A program made the translations under genes and the position numbers. From JBBSDP01 sp963754335 (GTDB lineage: Bacteria; Planctomycetota; Phycisphaerae; Tepidisphaerales; Tepidisphaeraceae): 64,000 nucleotides of DNA. The stretch is from contig CAVWFQ010000003.1 in NCBI GenBank assembly GCA_963754335.1, forward strand, positions 248,001-312,000, written 5' to 3'. Every line of letters begins with the position of its first letter. The first letter of the stretch is position 1. This document shows positions 18,186-27,344 of the stretch, in pieces. The notes below the pieces were generated by a model, which worked only from the letters and a program-made list of their open reading frames with translations, was not told the origin of the DNA and searched no databases.

Positions 18186-18470
18186 ATGGGGATGATCCGT
18201 CTGAAAATCTGGGATGTGACCAGCACGCGCAGCCAACTGGCCGAAGCGCCGGACGACGTGCAGATCGGGCGGCTCATGGTCATCCTCGTTGAACGGATGA
18301 ACCTTCCCCTCAACAGCCCTGACGGGCAGATCATGAGCTACAAACTCCATCACAAGCGGACTGGCCAGCAACTGCTCGATCGGCAAACCCTCGGGGAGGC
18401 CGGCGTTATCGCCGGCGATGAGTTGCGCCTTCAGCCGGAGATAACCGCCGGCGCGCCGCGACGGGAATGA
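18186..18470 (+). CDS. Ubiquitin-like protein (YukD-like beta-grasp)
   Basis: About 94 residues: IRLKIWDVTSTRSQLAEAPD, a central helix (IGRLMVILVERMNL), then YKLHHKRTGQQLLDRQTLGE and AGVIAGDELRLQPEI, the strand-helix-strand pattern and the L-x-L ending of YukD/ubiquitin-like folds. The C-terminus is ITAGAPRRE with no Gly-Gly, so conjugation would need trimming or another mode. ATG 18186 is favoured by AGGTG upstream; ATG 18192 is possible. Its TGA overlaps the ATG of the E1 gene (18467-18470), a tight coupling. With E1, E2, JAB and RING genes downstream it is the probable modifier of this operon. Confidence 0.72.
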   Translation: MGMIRLKIWDVTSTRSQLAEAPDDVQIGRLMVILVERMNLPLNSPDGQIMSYKLHHKRTGQQLLDRQTLGEAGVIAGDELRLQPEITAGAPRRE

Positions 18471-19684
18471 TCGGCTGCCAGCCGGGCGAACCGATGACAT
18501 CCAACGAAGCGACCATCGTTATTCCCCCGGCCAATGAAGGCCGATTCGCGCGCTTCGCCGCCATCAAGTGGTGGGATCAGTCGCTTCTCACTGCCGCGCG
18601 GGTACTCGTGGTGGGCGCCGGGGCGCTGGGCAATGAAGTCATCAAGAATCTCGCACTGCTGGGAGTCGGCAACCTGATCATTGCGGATATGGATCGCGTG
18701 GAGGAAAGTAATCTGAGCCGTTCGATTCTTTTCCGACCCGAAGACGAAGGTGAGTTTAAAGCGACCGCGGCGGCGCGGGCGTCCCGGCAGATCTACCCGG
18801 GGATGACCGCCGTCGCCGCCGTGGGAAATGTGCTGAGCGATATTGGCCTGGGTTATTTTCGGTGGGCGCAGGTCGTTGTCGGCGCGCTGGACAACCGCGA
18901 AGCCCGTGTCTTCGTCAATCAGGCTTGCGCAGGTTGGCCGTCCATGGATTGACGGCGGCATCGATGTGCTCAACGGAATTGTCCGCGGCTTTGCTCCTCC
19001 CTCAACGGCCTGCTACGAGTGCACGATGGGGAGCGCCGACTGGGATCTGCTCGCCAAGCGGCGATCGTGCAGCCTGCTGGCGCGTTGCGCGTTCAGCGAA
19101 GGGGGCGCCCGACCACCCCGACCACCGCCTCGGTCATCGGTGCGATTCAGGCTCAGGAAGTGGTCAAGCATTTGCACGGCCTCGAGACCCTCAGCGGACG
19201 CGGATATGTCTTTGAAGGGTTGGGCCACGCTTCTTTCACCGTCAATTATCCCATTGCACCGGATTGCCCATGGCACGGTGAATCGATCGAGATCAAGGCC
19301 AATCTGGATTTCGGTCACGACACTTCAATGCGACGCATTATCGAATATGCGTCGCGCCAGCTCGGCGGGCTCGATGCGATCGATCTGAGCCGCGAACTCA
19401 TCGACACGCTCGACTGCCCGTCCTGCGCTCAATCCAATCCTGCGCGAAAGCCCGCGGACTCTATTCGCGAGGACCAGGTGCTCTGTCCCCGCTGCGGCAG
19501 TGAATGTGTTCCACGCTTTTTTCATAGCCTGACCCCGGAGTCGCCGCTGTCGGACAGTTCGCCGGCCGAGCTGGGACTTCCACGGTGGGATATCCTCTGG
19601 GCCAGGCATGGCGAGAAAATGCTCGGGATCGAAATGTCCGCCGACGCCGATTCTTGTCTCACCGGAGATCCGGATGTCGGGTAA
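18467..19684 (+). CDS. E1-like (ThiF family) activating enzyme, two frameshifts
   Basis: Adenylates the C-terminus of a ubiquitin-like protein. The Rossmann ATP site is VLVVGAGALGNEVIKNLALL followed by IIADMDRVEESNLSRSILF. The middle part, in the next frame from about 18938 to 19112, gives GRPWIDGGIDVLNGIVRGFA and TACYECTMG, where the second Cys is the likely thioester residue. The original frame then resumes with TTASVIGAIQAQEVVKHLHG. The C-terminus has a four-Cys zinc ribbon (DCPSC, LCPRCGSEC). The two indels compensate and both lie in G/C-rich runs, so an intact gene of about 405 residues is likely. It overlaps Ubl by 4 bases and JAB by 11 bases. Confidence 0.82.
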
Positions 19685-20723
19685 TTCGAAAAAAGCTTCC
19701 CCACCAGAGGATGATAAACCTTCAGGCAAGCCGTCGCCGGGAAAGCCCGGCGAAATCGTGACCGGCGGGTGGGATGAGAAAGTGAAGATCCGCCGTCGCA
19801 CCTTTCCGGGGCCGCCCGGCGCGAGCGAGCCGCTTCGCGTCGCAATGACCCGCTCGGCGTATGCCGAGTTGACGGCCCGCGCCAAAGAATCGCTCAATGC
19901 CGAGGTGTGCGGGGTGTTCGTCGGCGAATTATGTGAAGACGACGCCGGACAATTCGTCTCCGTCGAGGCGACGATCGAAGGAACAGGGGCGCGCGGCGGC
20001 TCAACCCACGTGACTTTCACGCAGGAAACCTGGACGAAAATCCACGAAGAAAAGGACAAGCTTCACTCGAAGCGCCAGATCGTCGGGTGGTACCACACCC
20101 ATCCGGGTTTTGGCGTCGAATTTTCGGAGATGGACCTGTTTGTCCAGCGCAACTTTTTCTCCGGTCCGGGACAGATCGCCTTCGTTACCGATCCGCTTGG
20201 CGGTCAGGAAGCCATACTCGTCAATCTCGGTGGCGAAGTGGTCCCGATTTCGAGGTTCTGGGTCGATGGCCGCGAACGCCGCTGCCATAATCCGGCCGGT
20301 GCGCCCGATTCATCCGCTGCCGGATTTTCGGCCGGTCCATCCGTCGAAAGGGCGATCCAGGCCATGGACCAGCGTATCGGGCAGATGATGCAGATGATCG
20401 ATGCGCAGAGCGCCTCGATGAATCGCTTCCTTCTGGCCGTCGGAATGTTTGTCGCCGTCGGGATTTGCCTCTTCCTTGGTTATTCCATCTACAGCTCCTA
20501 CTCCCGGGACTATCAGCCGCCGGAGGTTCAGAGTTTCGTCCCGGTGCCCGTGCAGATCGGCGACAAATCCGTTCTGCTGGGAGTCGGCATCGTCAAATGG
20601 GACGTTCCTCCCAAGCTGAACGCCGCGATGGTCCAGGTGGAGCGGGAAAGACAGGCAAAGGAAATGGCGGAGGCGGCCGCGGCGACTCAGCCGTCAAGCG
20701 CCACTAAACCTTCAGCAAAATGA
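19674..20723 (+). CDS. JAB/MPN+ metallopeptidase with C-terminal membrane anchor
   Basis: A JAMM isopeptidase-type protein of 349 residues, expected to trim or remove the ubiquitin-like modifier. The zinc motif is complete: Glu in LNAEVCGVFVG, His141-Thr-His143-Pro (GWYHTHPGFG), then Ser151 and Asp154 (FSEMD). A disordered Lys/Pro-rich N-terminal 45 residues precedes it. One membrane helix (LLAVGMFVAVGICLFLGYSI) lies at about residues 245-265, followed by a periplasm-facing tail. Start 19674 overlaps the E1 end; longer frames upstream are within E1. The frame is intact. Anchoring of the peptidase suggests the pathway works at the membrane. Confidence 0.85.
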   Translation: MSGNSKKASPPEDDKPSGKPSPGKPGEIVTGGWDEKVKIRRRTFPGPPGASEPLRVAMTRSAYAELTARAKESLNAEVCGVFVGELCEDDAGQFVSVEATIEGTGARGGSTHVTFTQETWTKIHEEKDKLHSKRQIVGWYHTHPGFGVEFSEMDLFVQRNFFSGPGQIAFVTDPLGGQEAILVNLGGEVVPISRFWVDGRERRCHNPAGAPDSSAAGFSAGPSVERAIQAMDQRIGQMMQMIDAQSASMNRFLLAVGMFVAVGICLFLGYSIYSSYSRDYQPPEVQSFVPVPVQIGDKSVLLGVGIVKWDVPPKLNAAMVQVERERQAKEMAEAAAATQPSSATKPSAK

Positions 20724-20739
20724 TCGGGGATCCCATCGC

Positions 20740-22146
20740 ATGAGCCGCATTCCTGAAAACCCCGGTGGTAACGTCCCGGCCATGCCGGAGATCCTTCGCA
20801 TCACCCCCGAAGAGACGGCCAGCTCGCATGTGGATGACCTTCTCAAACGCCACGCCAGTCTGCGCGGCGAGCAGGGGATCACCCGCGATCGCGGACGTAA
20901 ATGGTACTATCAGAACTGGTTCATCTTCATGCTCGCCGGAACGCTGGCGGCGTTGCTCGCGTACGGCCTGCTCGATCCCTGGTTCAGCGAACTCACCTAC
21001 ATTCAGGGACCCGTCACCGCGATCGATACCGCGCCGTCGCACGCCATTGTGATCCACGAAGGGGACCAGAGCGACGAATTGGCCGCAGGGCAGTATGTCG
21101 AAGCGCAGGTGGGTGGCCGGCCTGTGGCTTTCACCAGCAACACGCGCTGGCTGGGAGCGGATCGTAAGTACCATGATTTTCAAGTGCCTGAACTGACCGA
21201 TGGGGCGAACATCGGCGCCTACGTCATTTACGCACCGCAGGCCAACGGTGAAGATCGTTCGGTCGCGCGCTTTGTCGTCCCGAATCCCAGCAGCAAGAGC
21301 GGTGCAAATCTCTCGTTTGCGGACCTGACTCGACGCAAATTTGTAGCGAGCCTGTTGCTTTTCCCGACCATCGCCGCGTTCATCGGGCTATTTATCGGCG
21401 CCGCCGATGGCGTCATGTGCCGCCTGTTCCGCCGGGTGCTGTTGGCGGGTTCGGTGGGCCTGGTCCTGGGCTTCCTGGGCGGATTTGTGTCAGGTAACGT
21501 GCTCGCCGAGTTGCTCTACGCACCCCTGACCCGCTTTGCGGCCAGGCACGCGGGTACGCTCGGATTCAGTCTTCAGACCGCCGGTCGCGGATTGGCCTGG
21601 GCGCTGGCCGGAATGACAATGGGATTGGGGCAGGGGATTGCGCTGCGTTCAAAACGATTGCTCTTGTACGGGTTCCTCGGCGGTCTGATCGGCGGACTCC
21701 TGGGCGGCCTTCTGTTCGATCCGATCGATCTGCTGCTCCTCGGTCGCGACAAGCCCAGTTCCGCCGTGGCCCGCTGGGTCGGGTTTGCGATCATCGGTGG
21801 CATGGTGGGACTTTTCATCGGCGTGGTCGAGCGCCTGGCCCGCGATGCCTGGCTGCGCATGGTCGAAGGACCCCTCGCCGGCAAGGAATTCCTTGTATTC
21901 AAGGACGTCATGCGGATGGGCTCTTCGCCGCGGTCGGAAATCTATCTGTTCAACGACTCGGCGGTGGCGGCGCAGCACGCGGTGATTCGCGTCACCGGCG
22001 ATATCTACGAGATTGAGAATACTTCAAAGGAAAATCCCACCCGTCTCAACGGGCGGCCCGTGCAGCGTTCGCGCCTTCGGCATGGGGATCGGATTTCGCT
22101 GGGCCGCACTTCTTTCATTTTCCAGCGGCAGCGTGCCGACAGTTGA
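20740..22146 (+). CDS. Polytopic membrane protein with C-terminal FHA domain
   Basis: 468 residues. A cytoplasmic N-terminus (about 55 residues) leads to a first membrane helix (WFIFMLAGTLAALLAYGLL), an extracytoplasmic beta-rich stretch (YIQGPVTAIDTAPSHAIVIH), and then Gly-rich hydrophobic helices between residues 200 and 365 (IAAFIGLFIGAADGV, GSVGLVLGFLGGFVSGNVLA). The C-terminal FHA domain has MGSSPRSEIYLFNDSAV, AAQHAVIRV and LRHGDRISLGRTSF. FHA domains bind phosphothreonine, so a kinase-dependent link is plausible. It starts 17 bases after the JAB stop. FHA-membrane proteins with ubiquitin-like genes fit a membrane scaffold, which is inference. Confidence 0.78.
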   Translation: MSRIPENPGGNVPAMPEILRITPEETASSHVDDLLKRHASLRGEQGITRDRGRKWYYQNWFIFMLAGTLAALLAYGLLDPWFSELTYIQGPVTAIDTAPSHAIVIHEGDQSDELAAGQYVEAQVGGRPVAFTSNTRWLGADRKYHDFQVPELTDGANIGAYVIYAPQANGEDRSVARFVVPNPSSKSGANLSFADLTRRKFVASLLLFPTIAAFIGLFIGAADGVMCRLFRRVLLAGSVGLVLGFLGGFVSGNVLAELLYAPLTRFAARHAGTLGFSLQTAGRGLAWALAGMTMGLGQGIALRSKRLLLYGFLGGLIGGLLGGLLFDPIDLLLLGRDKPSSAVARWVGFAIIGGMVGLFIGVVERLARDAWLRMVEGPLAGKEFLVFKDVMRMGSSPRSEIYLFNDSAVAAQHAVIRVTGDIYEIENTSKENPTRLNGRPVQRSRLRHGDRISLGRTSFIFQRQRADS

Positions 22147-22193
22147 CGACGTGATCCCGCGGGACATCCGCCGCGGGCTTGAACGAGGCTCGA

Positions 22194-22814
22194 ATGAACG
22201 GTGCCGAAATTTCCGATGCGGGCGCAGATCCCGATGACGGCGGTTCGCCGCCGGCGTCATTGGTCGGCGTCTGCCCGGTCTGTCGGACCGAAGCCGAGGG
22301 GGAAACCGTCGTTTGCCGAAACTGTAAACAGTTGCATCACAAGGAATGCTGGGTCTACAACCGCGGCTGCGGCAGATATGGATGCAAATCGGCTCCCCCG
22401 ACCGAGAAACTCAAGGATTTGGAGATCCCCACTTCGTTTTGGGGCCAGACCGACAAGGAATGTCCCGCCTGTCATAACCGGATTCAGGCCGCCGCACTTC
22501 GATGCCGTTTCTGCGGAACGGTTTTTGGCACCGCCCGTCCGCAGGAGACGGGGGAATTTGCCGCCCAGCGCACGCTCGAGGGAGATCTGCCCAGGCTTCG
22601 TCGCAACGTGATCCTCCTGCTTGTTTTCAGCATCCTCCCCTTCACGGCGGCGATTGCCGCCATCGTCGGCGGCATCTGGTATGCCAGCAATCGCCAGCGA
22701 CTCACCGCGCTGCCCGCGGGACAGGCCGCGATGGCCAGGATCGCGCTGTTGATCGCGATCGGGCAGACGGTACTGTTGGCGCTGGTGGCCGCTTTACACG
22801 CGGTCTTTGCCTGA
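22194..22814 (+). CDS. Prokaryotic RING-like zinc finger membrane protein (candidate E3)
   Basis: 206 residues. The N-terminal binuclear treble clef is CPVCRTEAEGETVVCRNC then QLHHKECWVYNRGCGRYGC, matching the prokaryotic RING family (C-x2-C, C-x2-C, H-x3-C, C-x4-C). A second zinc ribbon (CPACHNRI, CRFCGTVF) follows, then two membrane helices (ILLLVFSILPFTAAIAAIVG and IALLIAIGQTVLLALVAALH). A start at 22179 is also possible. By analogy with eukaryotic RING proteins it may bring charged E2 to a membrane substrate. It sits directly before E2, which supports that role; enzymatic E3 activity is not shown. Confidence 0.8.
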   Translation: MNGAEISDAGADPDDGGSPPASLVGVCPVCRTEAEGETVVCRNCKQLHHKECWVYNRGCGRYGCKSAPPTEKLKDLEIPTSFWGQTDKECPACHNRIQAAALRCRFCGTVFGTARPQETGEFAAQRTLEGDLPRLRRNVILLLVFSILPFTAAIAAIVGGIWYASNRQRLTALPAGQAAMARIALLIAIGQTVLLALVAALHAVFA

Positions 22815-22843
22815 TCGACAGGGTGAACTACGGGAAATTTCCA

Positions 22844-23335
22844 ATGACACCACGCCTGCGAAGGCTCACGGCCGACCACCGGCAGATCATTGCCGCGCTG
22901 GCATCCCACCCGAGAATCAAGCTCGTCGAAGTGGAAGGCAATCCTCCCGAGCGATATGTCGTCGAGTTCAATGTAACCGGCCTCGTCCCCACCTCCGGCG
23001 ACGGCATTCAGCAGGGAAATGTCCACCGCGCCGAGATCTCCCTGAGCCTCGATTATCCAAGGCGGCCGCCGTTTTGCCGAATGGTGACGCCGGTCTTCCA
23101 TCCCAACATCGATCCGCAGAAAATCTGCATCGGAGACCATTGGAACGCCGGCCAGAGCCTGATCGAACTGATTACCCGCATCGCCGAGATGATCACCTAC
23201 CAGAGCTACAATGTGAAAAGTCCGCTCAACTCCAAAGCCGCGATGTGGGCCGAGCAGAACGAATCCCGGCTTCCCCTGGAAAAAGTGGACCTCGGCGGCG
23301 CACTCGATCGAGCCGCGGGAGCCGCCGGAGTATGA
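22844..23335 (+). CDS. E2-like (UBC fold) conjugating enzyme
   Basis: About 163 residues. The UBC core is clear: RYVVEFNVTGLVPTSGDG, AEISLSLDYPRRPPFCRMVT, FHPNIDPQKICIGDHW with the catalytic Cys at residue 95, SLIELITRIAEMITYQSYN, and SPLNSKAAMWAEQN, the PLN-x2-A stretch near the end of E2 folds. A GTG at 22823 is an alternative start. Its TGA overlaps the ATG of the DUF2752 gene (23332-23335). Together with E1 and Ubl it completes a three-enzyme conjugation cascade, with the thioester Cys in the right place. Confidence 0.85.
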   Translation: MTPRLRRLTADHRQIIAALASHPRIKLVEVEGNPPERYVVEFNVTGLVPTSGDGIQQGNVHRAEISLSLDYPRRPPFCRMVTPVFHPNIDPQKICIGDHWNAGQSLIELITRIAEMITYQSYNVKSPLNSKAAMWAEQNESRLPLEKVDLGGALDRAAGAAGV

Positions 23336-23746
23336 TCGCCGCACGCTGCTGTTGCGATCGCCACGCGCTGCGCAAGCTGTCGGCGGCGGGGCTCCTCGTC
23401 AGCGCGTTTCCCATCGCCCACGCGATGTCTCCGCTGATCCTTCGCGACAGCTTTATTCTCTGTCCTTTTCGGATTGCCACTGGAAAACCATGCCCCTTGT
23501 GCGGACTGACCCGCGCGTATTGCGCTGGCGACCCACGCCCGCTGGCGTGAGTCGTTTTCCATGAACCCGCTCTGGCCGGTGTTCGCAATCGCCATGCTTC
23601 TGACGGCGGCTCTGTTGTTTCTGGATGTCGTCGCAGCGCGCAATTGGTCCACCCGCTTCCTCGTTGCCGTCTCCGATCGCTGGCTCTGGCTCCTCGCCGG
23701 CTTGTGCCTGTTCGACATCTGGCGAATCGGATGGGGATCACCTTGA
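23332..23746 (+). CDS. DUF2752 membrane protein (frameshift near 23526)
   Basis: The signature CPFRIATGKPCPLCGLTRA is that of DUF2752. After it, a shift near 23526 moves the reading to ALATHARWRESFSMNPLWPV and two hydrophobic helices ending at 23746. Corrected length is about 138 residues. It starts inside the E2 stop codon, so it belongs to the same operon by coupling. DUF2752 proteins are small membrane proteins of unknown role, common beside ubiquitin-like and secretion genes. A sequencing indel is the probable cause of the break. Confidence 0.7.
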
Positions 23747-23898
23747 CGCTCATTCGGAAGCGCCGCCGAATCGATCTCCAACTCATTCGCGATCGGGTCC
23801 TTCCGGGTCATCAGATCTGTCTGCTCGCGGGAAATCGCTTCGAAATCGAGAGAAAATTCACGATTGCAAATAAGACGGCGATGCACAGCGACCGATGA
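23731..23898 (+). CDS. Possible small basic protein
   Basis: 55 residues (MGITLTLIRKRRRIDLQLIR then DRVLPGHQICLLAGNRFEIE). It overlaps the end of the DUF2752 gene and its TGA overlaps the next ATG (23895-23898), the same coupling style as in the operon. There is no recognised domain, and a chance frame cannot be excluded. Confidence 0.3.
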   Translation: MGITLTLIRKRRRIDLQLIRDRVLPGHQICLLAGNRFEIERKFTIANKTAMHSDR

Positions 23899-24563
23899 CT
23901 GAAGTGATGACTCTCAAAAGAAACTCGAAGAATCGCGCCGCCACATTGATTTCAGCCGCCGTGGTGGGTTGTGCTTTGTGGTCCGCCGCGCCCGCCAGGG
24001 CGAGCCTCATGTTCACGACGGCGGGGGGATTCACCGGTACAGACGCAATCCCCGGCGGGGACCTGCTGTTCAACGATATTACCGGCACCGCAGTGACCGA
24101 GGTCTCTTTCAGCGGACCGCCCGCCGCCAGCCTGCCGATTCCAGGAACCTATCCGAATCAGGACTTTGGATTGTTTACGGTTGCAACGACCGGCGACGTT
24201 GGCATCGAATATTTGAAGCCCGGCGACACGTTCAACGTCGAAGTGCTTCAGTCCAGTCCCTCCAACAGCTCGACGTCGATCAATTCCACCCTGATCTCCG
24301 GCACGGTTATCGGCACCAGCGGCGCCATGTTCGTCCAGTTCACCCCCGGTTCCGATTCCATCTCCTTCGACGGCGGCGCTGAAAAATACATCTTCAACGA
24401 CATCACGCCGATCACGATCGACTCTCACGGCAATGGAACCGCGTCGCTCACCGGCACGGTTGTCGCCACGCCTTCCCCTTCGTCCGCCGTCGGCGGGGTG
24501 ATTTTCTGCGGCCTCTTTTTCCTCGGCCGGCCGCGGAAAAATCGGTTCGTAGCGCGGCGTTGA
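23895..24563 (+). CDS. Exported protein with degenerate PEP-CTERM-like tail
   Basis: 222 residues. A signal peptide is clear (basic start, ATLISAAVVGCALWSAAPAR, ASL cleavage region). The body is Gly/Thr/Ser-rich and beta-like (TAGGFTGTDAIPGGDLLFND). The end has TPSPSSAVGG, a hydrophobic stretch (VIFCGLFFLG) and RPRKNR, the order of a PEP-CTERM sorting tail although the PEP box reads PSP. ATG 23907 is an alternative start. It probably lies outside the cell or at the surface. Function unknown. Confidence 0.65.
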   Translation: MTEVMTLKRNSKNRAATLISAAVVGCALWSAAPARASLMFTTAGGFTGTDAIPGGDLLFNDITGTAVTEVSFSGPPAASLPIPGTYPNQDFGLFTVATTGDVGIEYLKPGDTFNVEVLQSSPSNSSTSINSTLISGTVIGTSGAMFVQFTPGSDSISFDGGAEKYIFNDITPITIDSHGNGTASLTGTVVATPSPSSAVGGVIFCGLFFLGRPRKNRFVARR

Positions 24564-24607
24564 ACCGCTCCATGTCGATCTGAAATCGATTCCAATTCCG
24601 GATTTCC

Positions 24608-24645
24608 GCTTCGTGGCACGGGCGTCCCGCCCGTGTCTTCGGTTT
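24608..24645. repeat. CGTGGCACGGGCGTC-type dispersed hairpin
   Basis: CGGGCGTCCCGCCCGTG forms a short stem and is shared with the repeats at about 31310-31340, 31500-31560, 55620-55690 and 58025-58065. It lies between two genes (24564-24774) with nothing else visible. Confidence 0.55.
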
Positions 24646-24774
24646 CCCTTAAAACACCGCAATGGCGGAGAAAAAATTCCGCATTCGAAGGTTGCTTTGG
24701 AAGCAACCGGTCCTGATTTTGCTCAATTTCAATTCGGCCGCATGCGCGGAAGGAAGCCCTGAAAGGAGCAAATC

Positions 24775-26333
24775 ATGAATACCCCTCTTGTTCTGATCGC
24801 TGGCGCTGGCCCGACGGGGATGGCCATGGCAGTCGAGCTGAAACGGGCGGGGCTCAACGTTCGTATCATTGATCAGTCGAATCATCTGGCGCTTCATTCC
24901 CAGGCGCTGGTCGTTCAGGCAAGGACGCTCGAGCAGTTTCAGCGGTATGGCGTCGCGGACGCAGCGGTCAAATCGGGAAGAAAGATAAGAAAGGTGAATT
25001 TCTGGAGCGAAGGTAAAAACATTCTGACTTTCGATCTGGGAAGGATCCCGAGCCGTTACCCCTTTGCCTTGCTGCTGCCACAGAACCAGACCGAAACAAT
25101 TCTGAACGACCTCATGCAATCACTCGGCGTGAAAACCGAGCGCGGAACCGAACTCCTCTCTTTCACGCAACACAATGACGGGGTCCATTCGATCCTCCGA
25201 CACTCGGACGGAAGCGAGGAGGAAGTCGATTCACGGTGGATCGTCGGCTGCGATGGCGCGCACAGCACGGTGCGCAAACTCGCCGCGATCCCCTTCCAGG
25301 GCGCGGGCGTCGGCCTGTCATTTTTCCTGGGAGATGTCGAAATCGATGGCCCCGACGCGCCGACCGATGAGCTCTCCCTCTTTCTGCACAAGGGTGATGT
25401 GGTGTTCATGGCCAAGCTCCCGGAGAAGTACACGCGCCTGATCGTGGCTCTCCACTCCGGGCAAAAGGAGAGCACCGAAAAGGAACTGACGATCGAGGAT
25501 TTTCAGGCCGCGCTCGATCGGGCAAAAGTTCGAGTCAAAATCCATTCCGCCGGATGGATGACGCCTTTCAATGTCCACGATCGCCAGGCGGCTCACTACC
25601 GCCAGAACAACGCGTTCCTCGTTGGCGACGCCGCCCACATCCACTCGCCGGTTGGCGGCCAGGGAATGAACACCGGAATCCAGGATGCCGCCAACCTCGC
25701 ATGGAAGCTTGCCGCGGTAGCGCGTGGAGCTGACGAGCGGCTCCTGGAGAGTTACGAGGAAGAACGGGCCGCCGTCGGCAGGCATCTTCTGAATCGCACC
25801 GAACGCGGCCTGAAGCTGGCCACTTCATCCAGCCCGATCGTGGAGCATGTGCGCGATCTGCTTGCTCCCCTGATCTCAAAATCCACAACGGCGCAGGACA
25901 TGACCGTAGGTTTCATTTCAGAAACAGCGATCGAATATCGAACCTCATCCGTCGTCGCGGACTTCGGCGGGGACGGCCAGCTTCGCGCGGGGATCGCCTT
26001 CCCGATCTGGATATCCTGGCATCGGGCCGACGGTCCACTCTTCTGGGCGATTGGACCGACGCCCGGCACCTCGTCCTGCTCATCAATGTTCCGGATTCAC
26101 AGTCGCGAGCAATTCAGCGGGATGTCGACCAGACGAAATTCGTTTCACTCTCCCCTGACGATCTGGACGATTCAGCACAGCGGCTTCTTGGAACCGAGCC
26201 GAAGGTGCTGATTGTGCGACCCGACGGATACATCGGTTTCCGAGGGCCGGTCAGTAAGACTGCGGAGTTAAGTGCATATCTGCGGCAGGATCGCCTGGAC
26301 GCTTCGGCGGTTGCGGCCACTGCGACCGATTGA
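24775..26333 (+). CDS. FAD-dependent aromatic-type monooxygenase (frameshift near 25992)
   Basis: A group A flavin hydroxylase of about 519 residues. The FAD-binding start is LIAGAGPTGMAMAVELKRAG, the mid motif is VGCDGAHSTVRKL, and the second FAD motif is AFLVGDAAHIHSPVGGQGMN with TGIQDAANLAWKLA. At GCGGGGATC near 25992 one G is missing; with it the reading continues DRLPDLDILASGRRSTLLGD and the thioredoxin-like end VLIVRPDGYIGFRGP to a stop at 26333, as in pentachlorophenol/phenol hydroxylase relatives. It follows a GGAG site. The substrate is unknown. The end overlaps the convergent cytochrome b561 gene by about 66 bases. Confidence 0.85.
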
Positions 26334-26961
26334 AACGGTTGAAGCCTCTGCGAACTGCTGCGGCACGAGCGAACATTCGATCGATCCGCTACGCGACGGA
26401 ATCGGCGCGGACCGCGGCGCGCCCGGCCGCGCCGTCCATGGAACCATCCGGAGCAGCAATCCATCGCGCACAATCAGCGTGTGGAACAGGACTGCGCTGA
26501 AATGGGCCAAAAACGTCAGGAAAAACAGATACGCCAGCGCCGTGTGCCGCCTTGCGCAGCCACCAGTAGAGCATTGCACTGTGCGGCAGGATGTAGGGCA
26601 AACGTAGCGAAGCGAACATCGTGACCGGATATCGGGCGGCGGAGAGGATGCCCCAGCCGATCAGCGGCATGGCGAACATCAACGTGTACATCAGGTATTC
26701 CGATGCGCTGGCGATCCGCTGCTCGCGCGGCCGGACGGTTGGCGGAAAAGGGGGAAGCGGACTGTTGAGCCGCGTGATCAATCGCACCAATGCGACGACC
26801 AGGACCGCGATCCCGAGCGGGCGATGGATCGACAGCAGCGCGTGATAGTGGGCGATCGACGCAACCATGCTGACGCCGACGTAGAGCATTGTCAGGACCA
26901 TGGCGGCGACAAGCCAATGCAGAATTCGCATCGGCATCGTGAATTGCGTGCGCTCGGGCAT
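26268..26961 (-). CDS. Cytochrome b561 (frameshift near 26563)
   Basis: A small di-heme membrane cytochrome. Helices carry the heme histidines: MRILHWLVAAMVLTMLYVGV, LLSIHRPLGIAVLVVALVRL, and after the shift TALAYLFFLTFLAHFSAVLF. An extra G near 26563 (AAGGCGGCACACG) breaks the frame in LRKAHTALAY. The C-terminal 40 residues after VPWTARPG look non-homologous, so the true end may be earlier. ATG 26961 with CTGGAGC upstream is chosen. It lies downstream of the catalase-like gene on the same strand, a pairing known for periplasmic catalase-like peroxidases, where b561 may pass electrons. Confidence 0.75.
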
Positions 26962-27344
26962 GGTCAAGCTCCAGAAATTAGAGATTCAGGCGCGATCGTT
27001 CCGTTTCGCTGGCGCGAAGGGACAGAATGACCTTGCGCGAACATGCGCCATCGAATCAGCTTTCAGCAGCTGTCCCGCAGGGCAGCGTCACTTCCGTGCT
27101 TGCGCTGACTCGCGCAAGCTCATTAGGACGCAGATCAACGCGATCCGGCGCGATCTTCCACGACGGGGCAAAGCGGTGCCCGGAAAATATCTGAACCCGC
27201 CGACCGTGGCCGCCGCGCCGCCCCGTATTCCTTCGAAAGTCGAGGAGCGGAACCGATACGGGGCGGCGCGGCGGGCATACGAACCGGTGAACCGGCGTCA
27301 TTGCGCGTCTGCCCCGTCGTGGATCTGCGCCGAATTCCACAATT
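26962..27344. other. Intergenic region between cytochrome b561 and catalase
   Basis: About 380 bases with no convincing gene on either strand. It holds an inverted repeat at 27211-27273 whose arms read CGCCGCGCCGCCCCGTAT and ATACGGGGCGGCGCGGCG. Short frames here have no ribosome-binding site. Confidence 0.5.
27211..27273. repeat. Inverted repeat with 18-bp perfect arms
   Basis: Arms CGCCGCGCCGCCCCGTAT and its exact reverse complement flank a 27-base spacer between the catalase and b561 genes. It may form a hairpin in the transcript. The sequence is unlike the other palindromes in the window. Confidence 0.65.
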
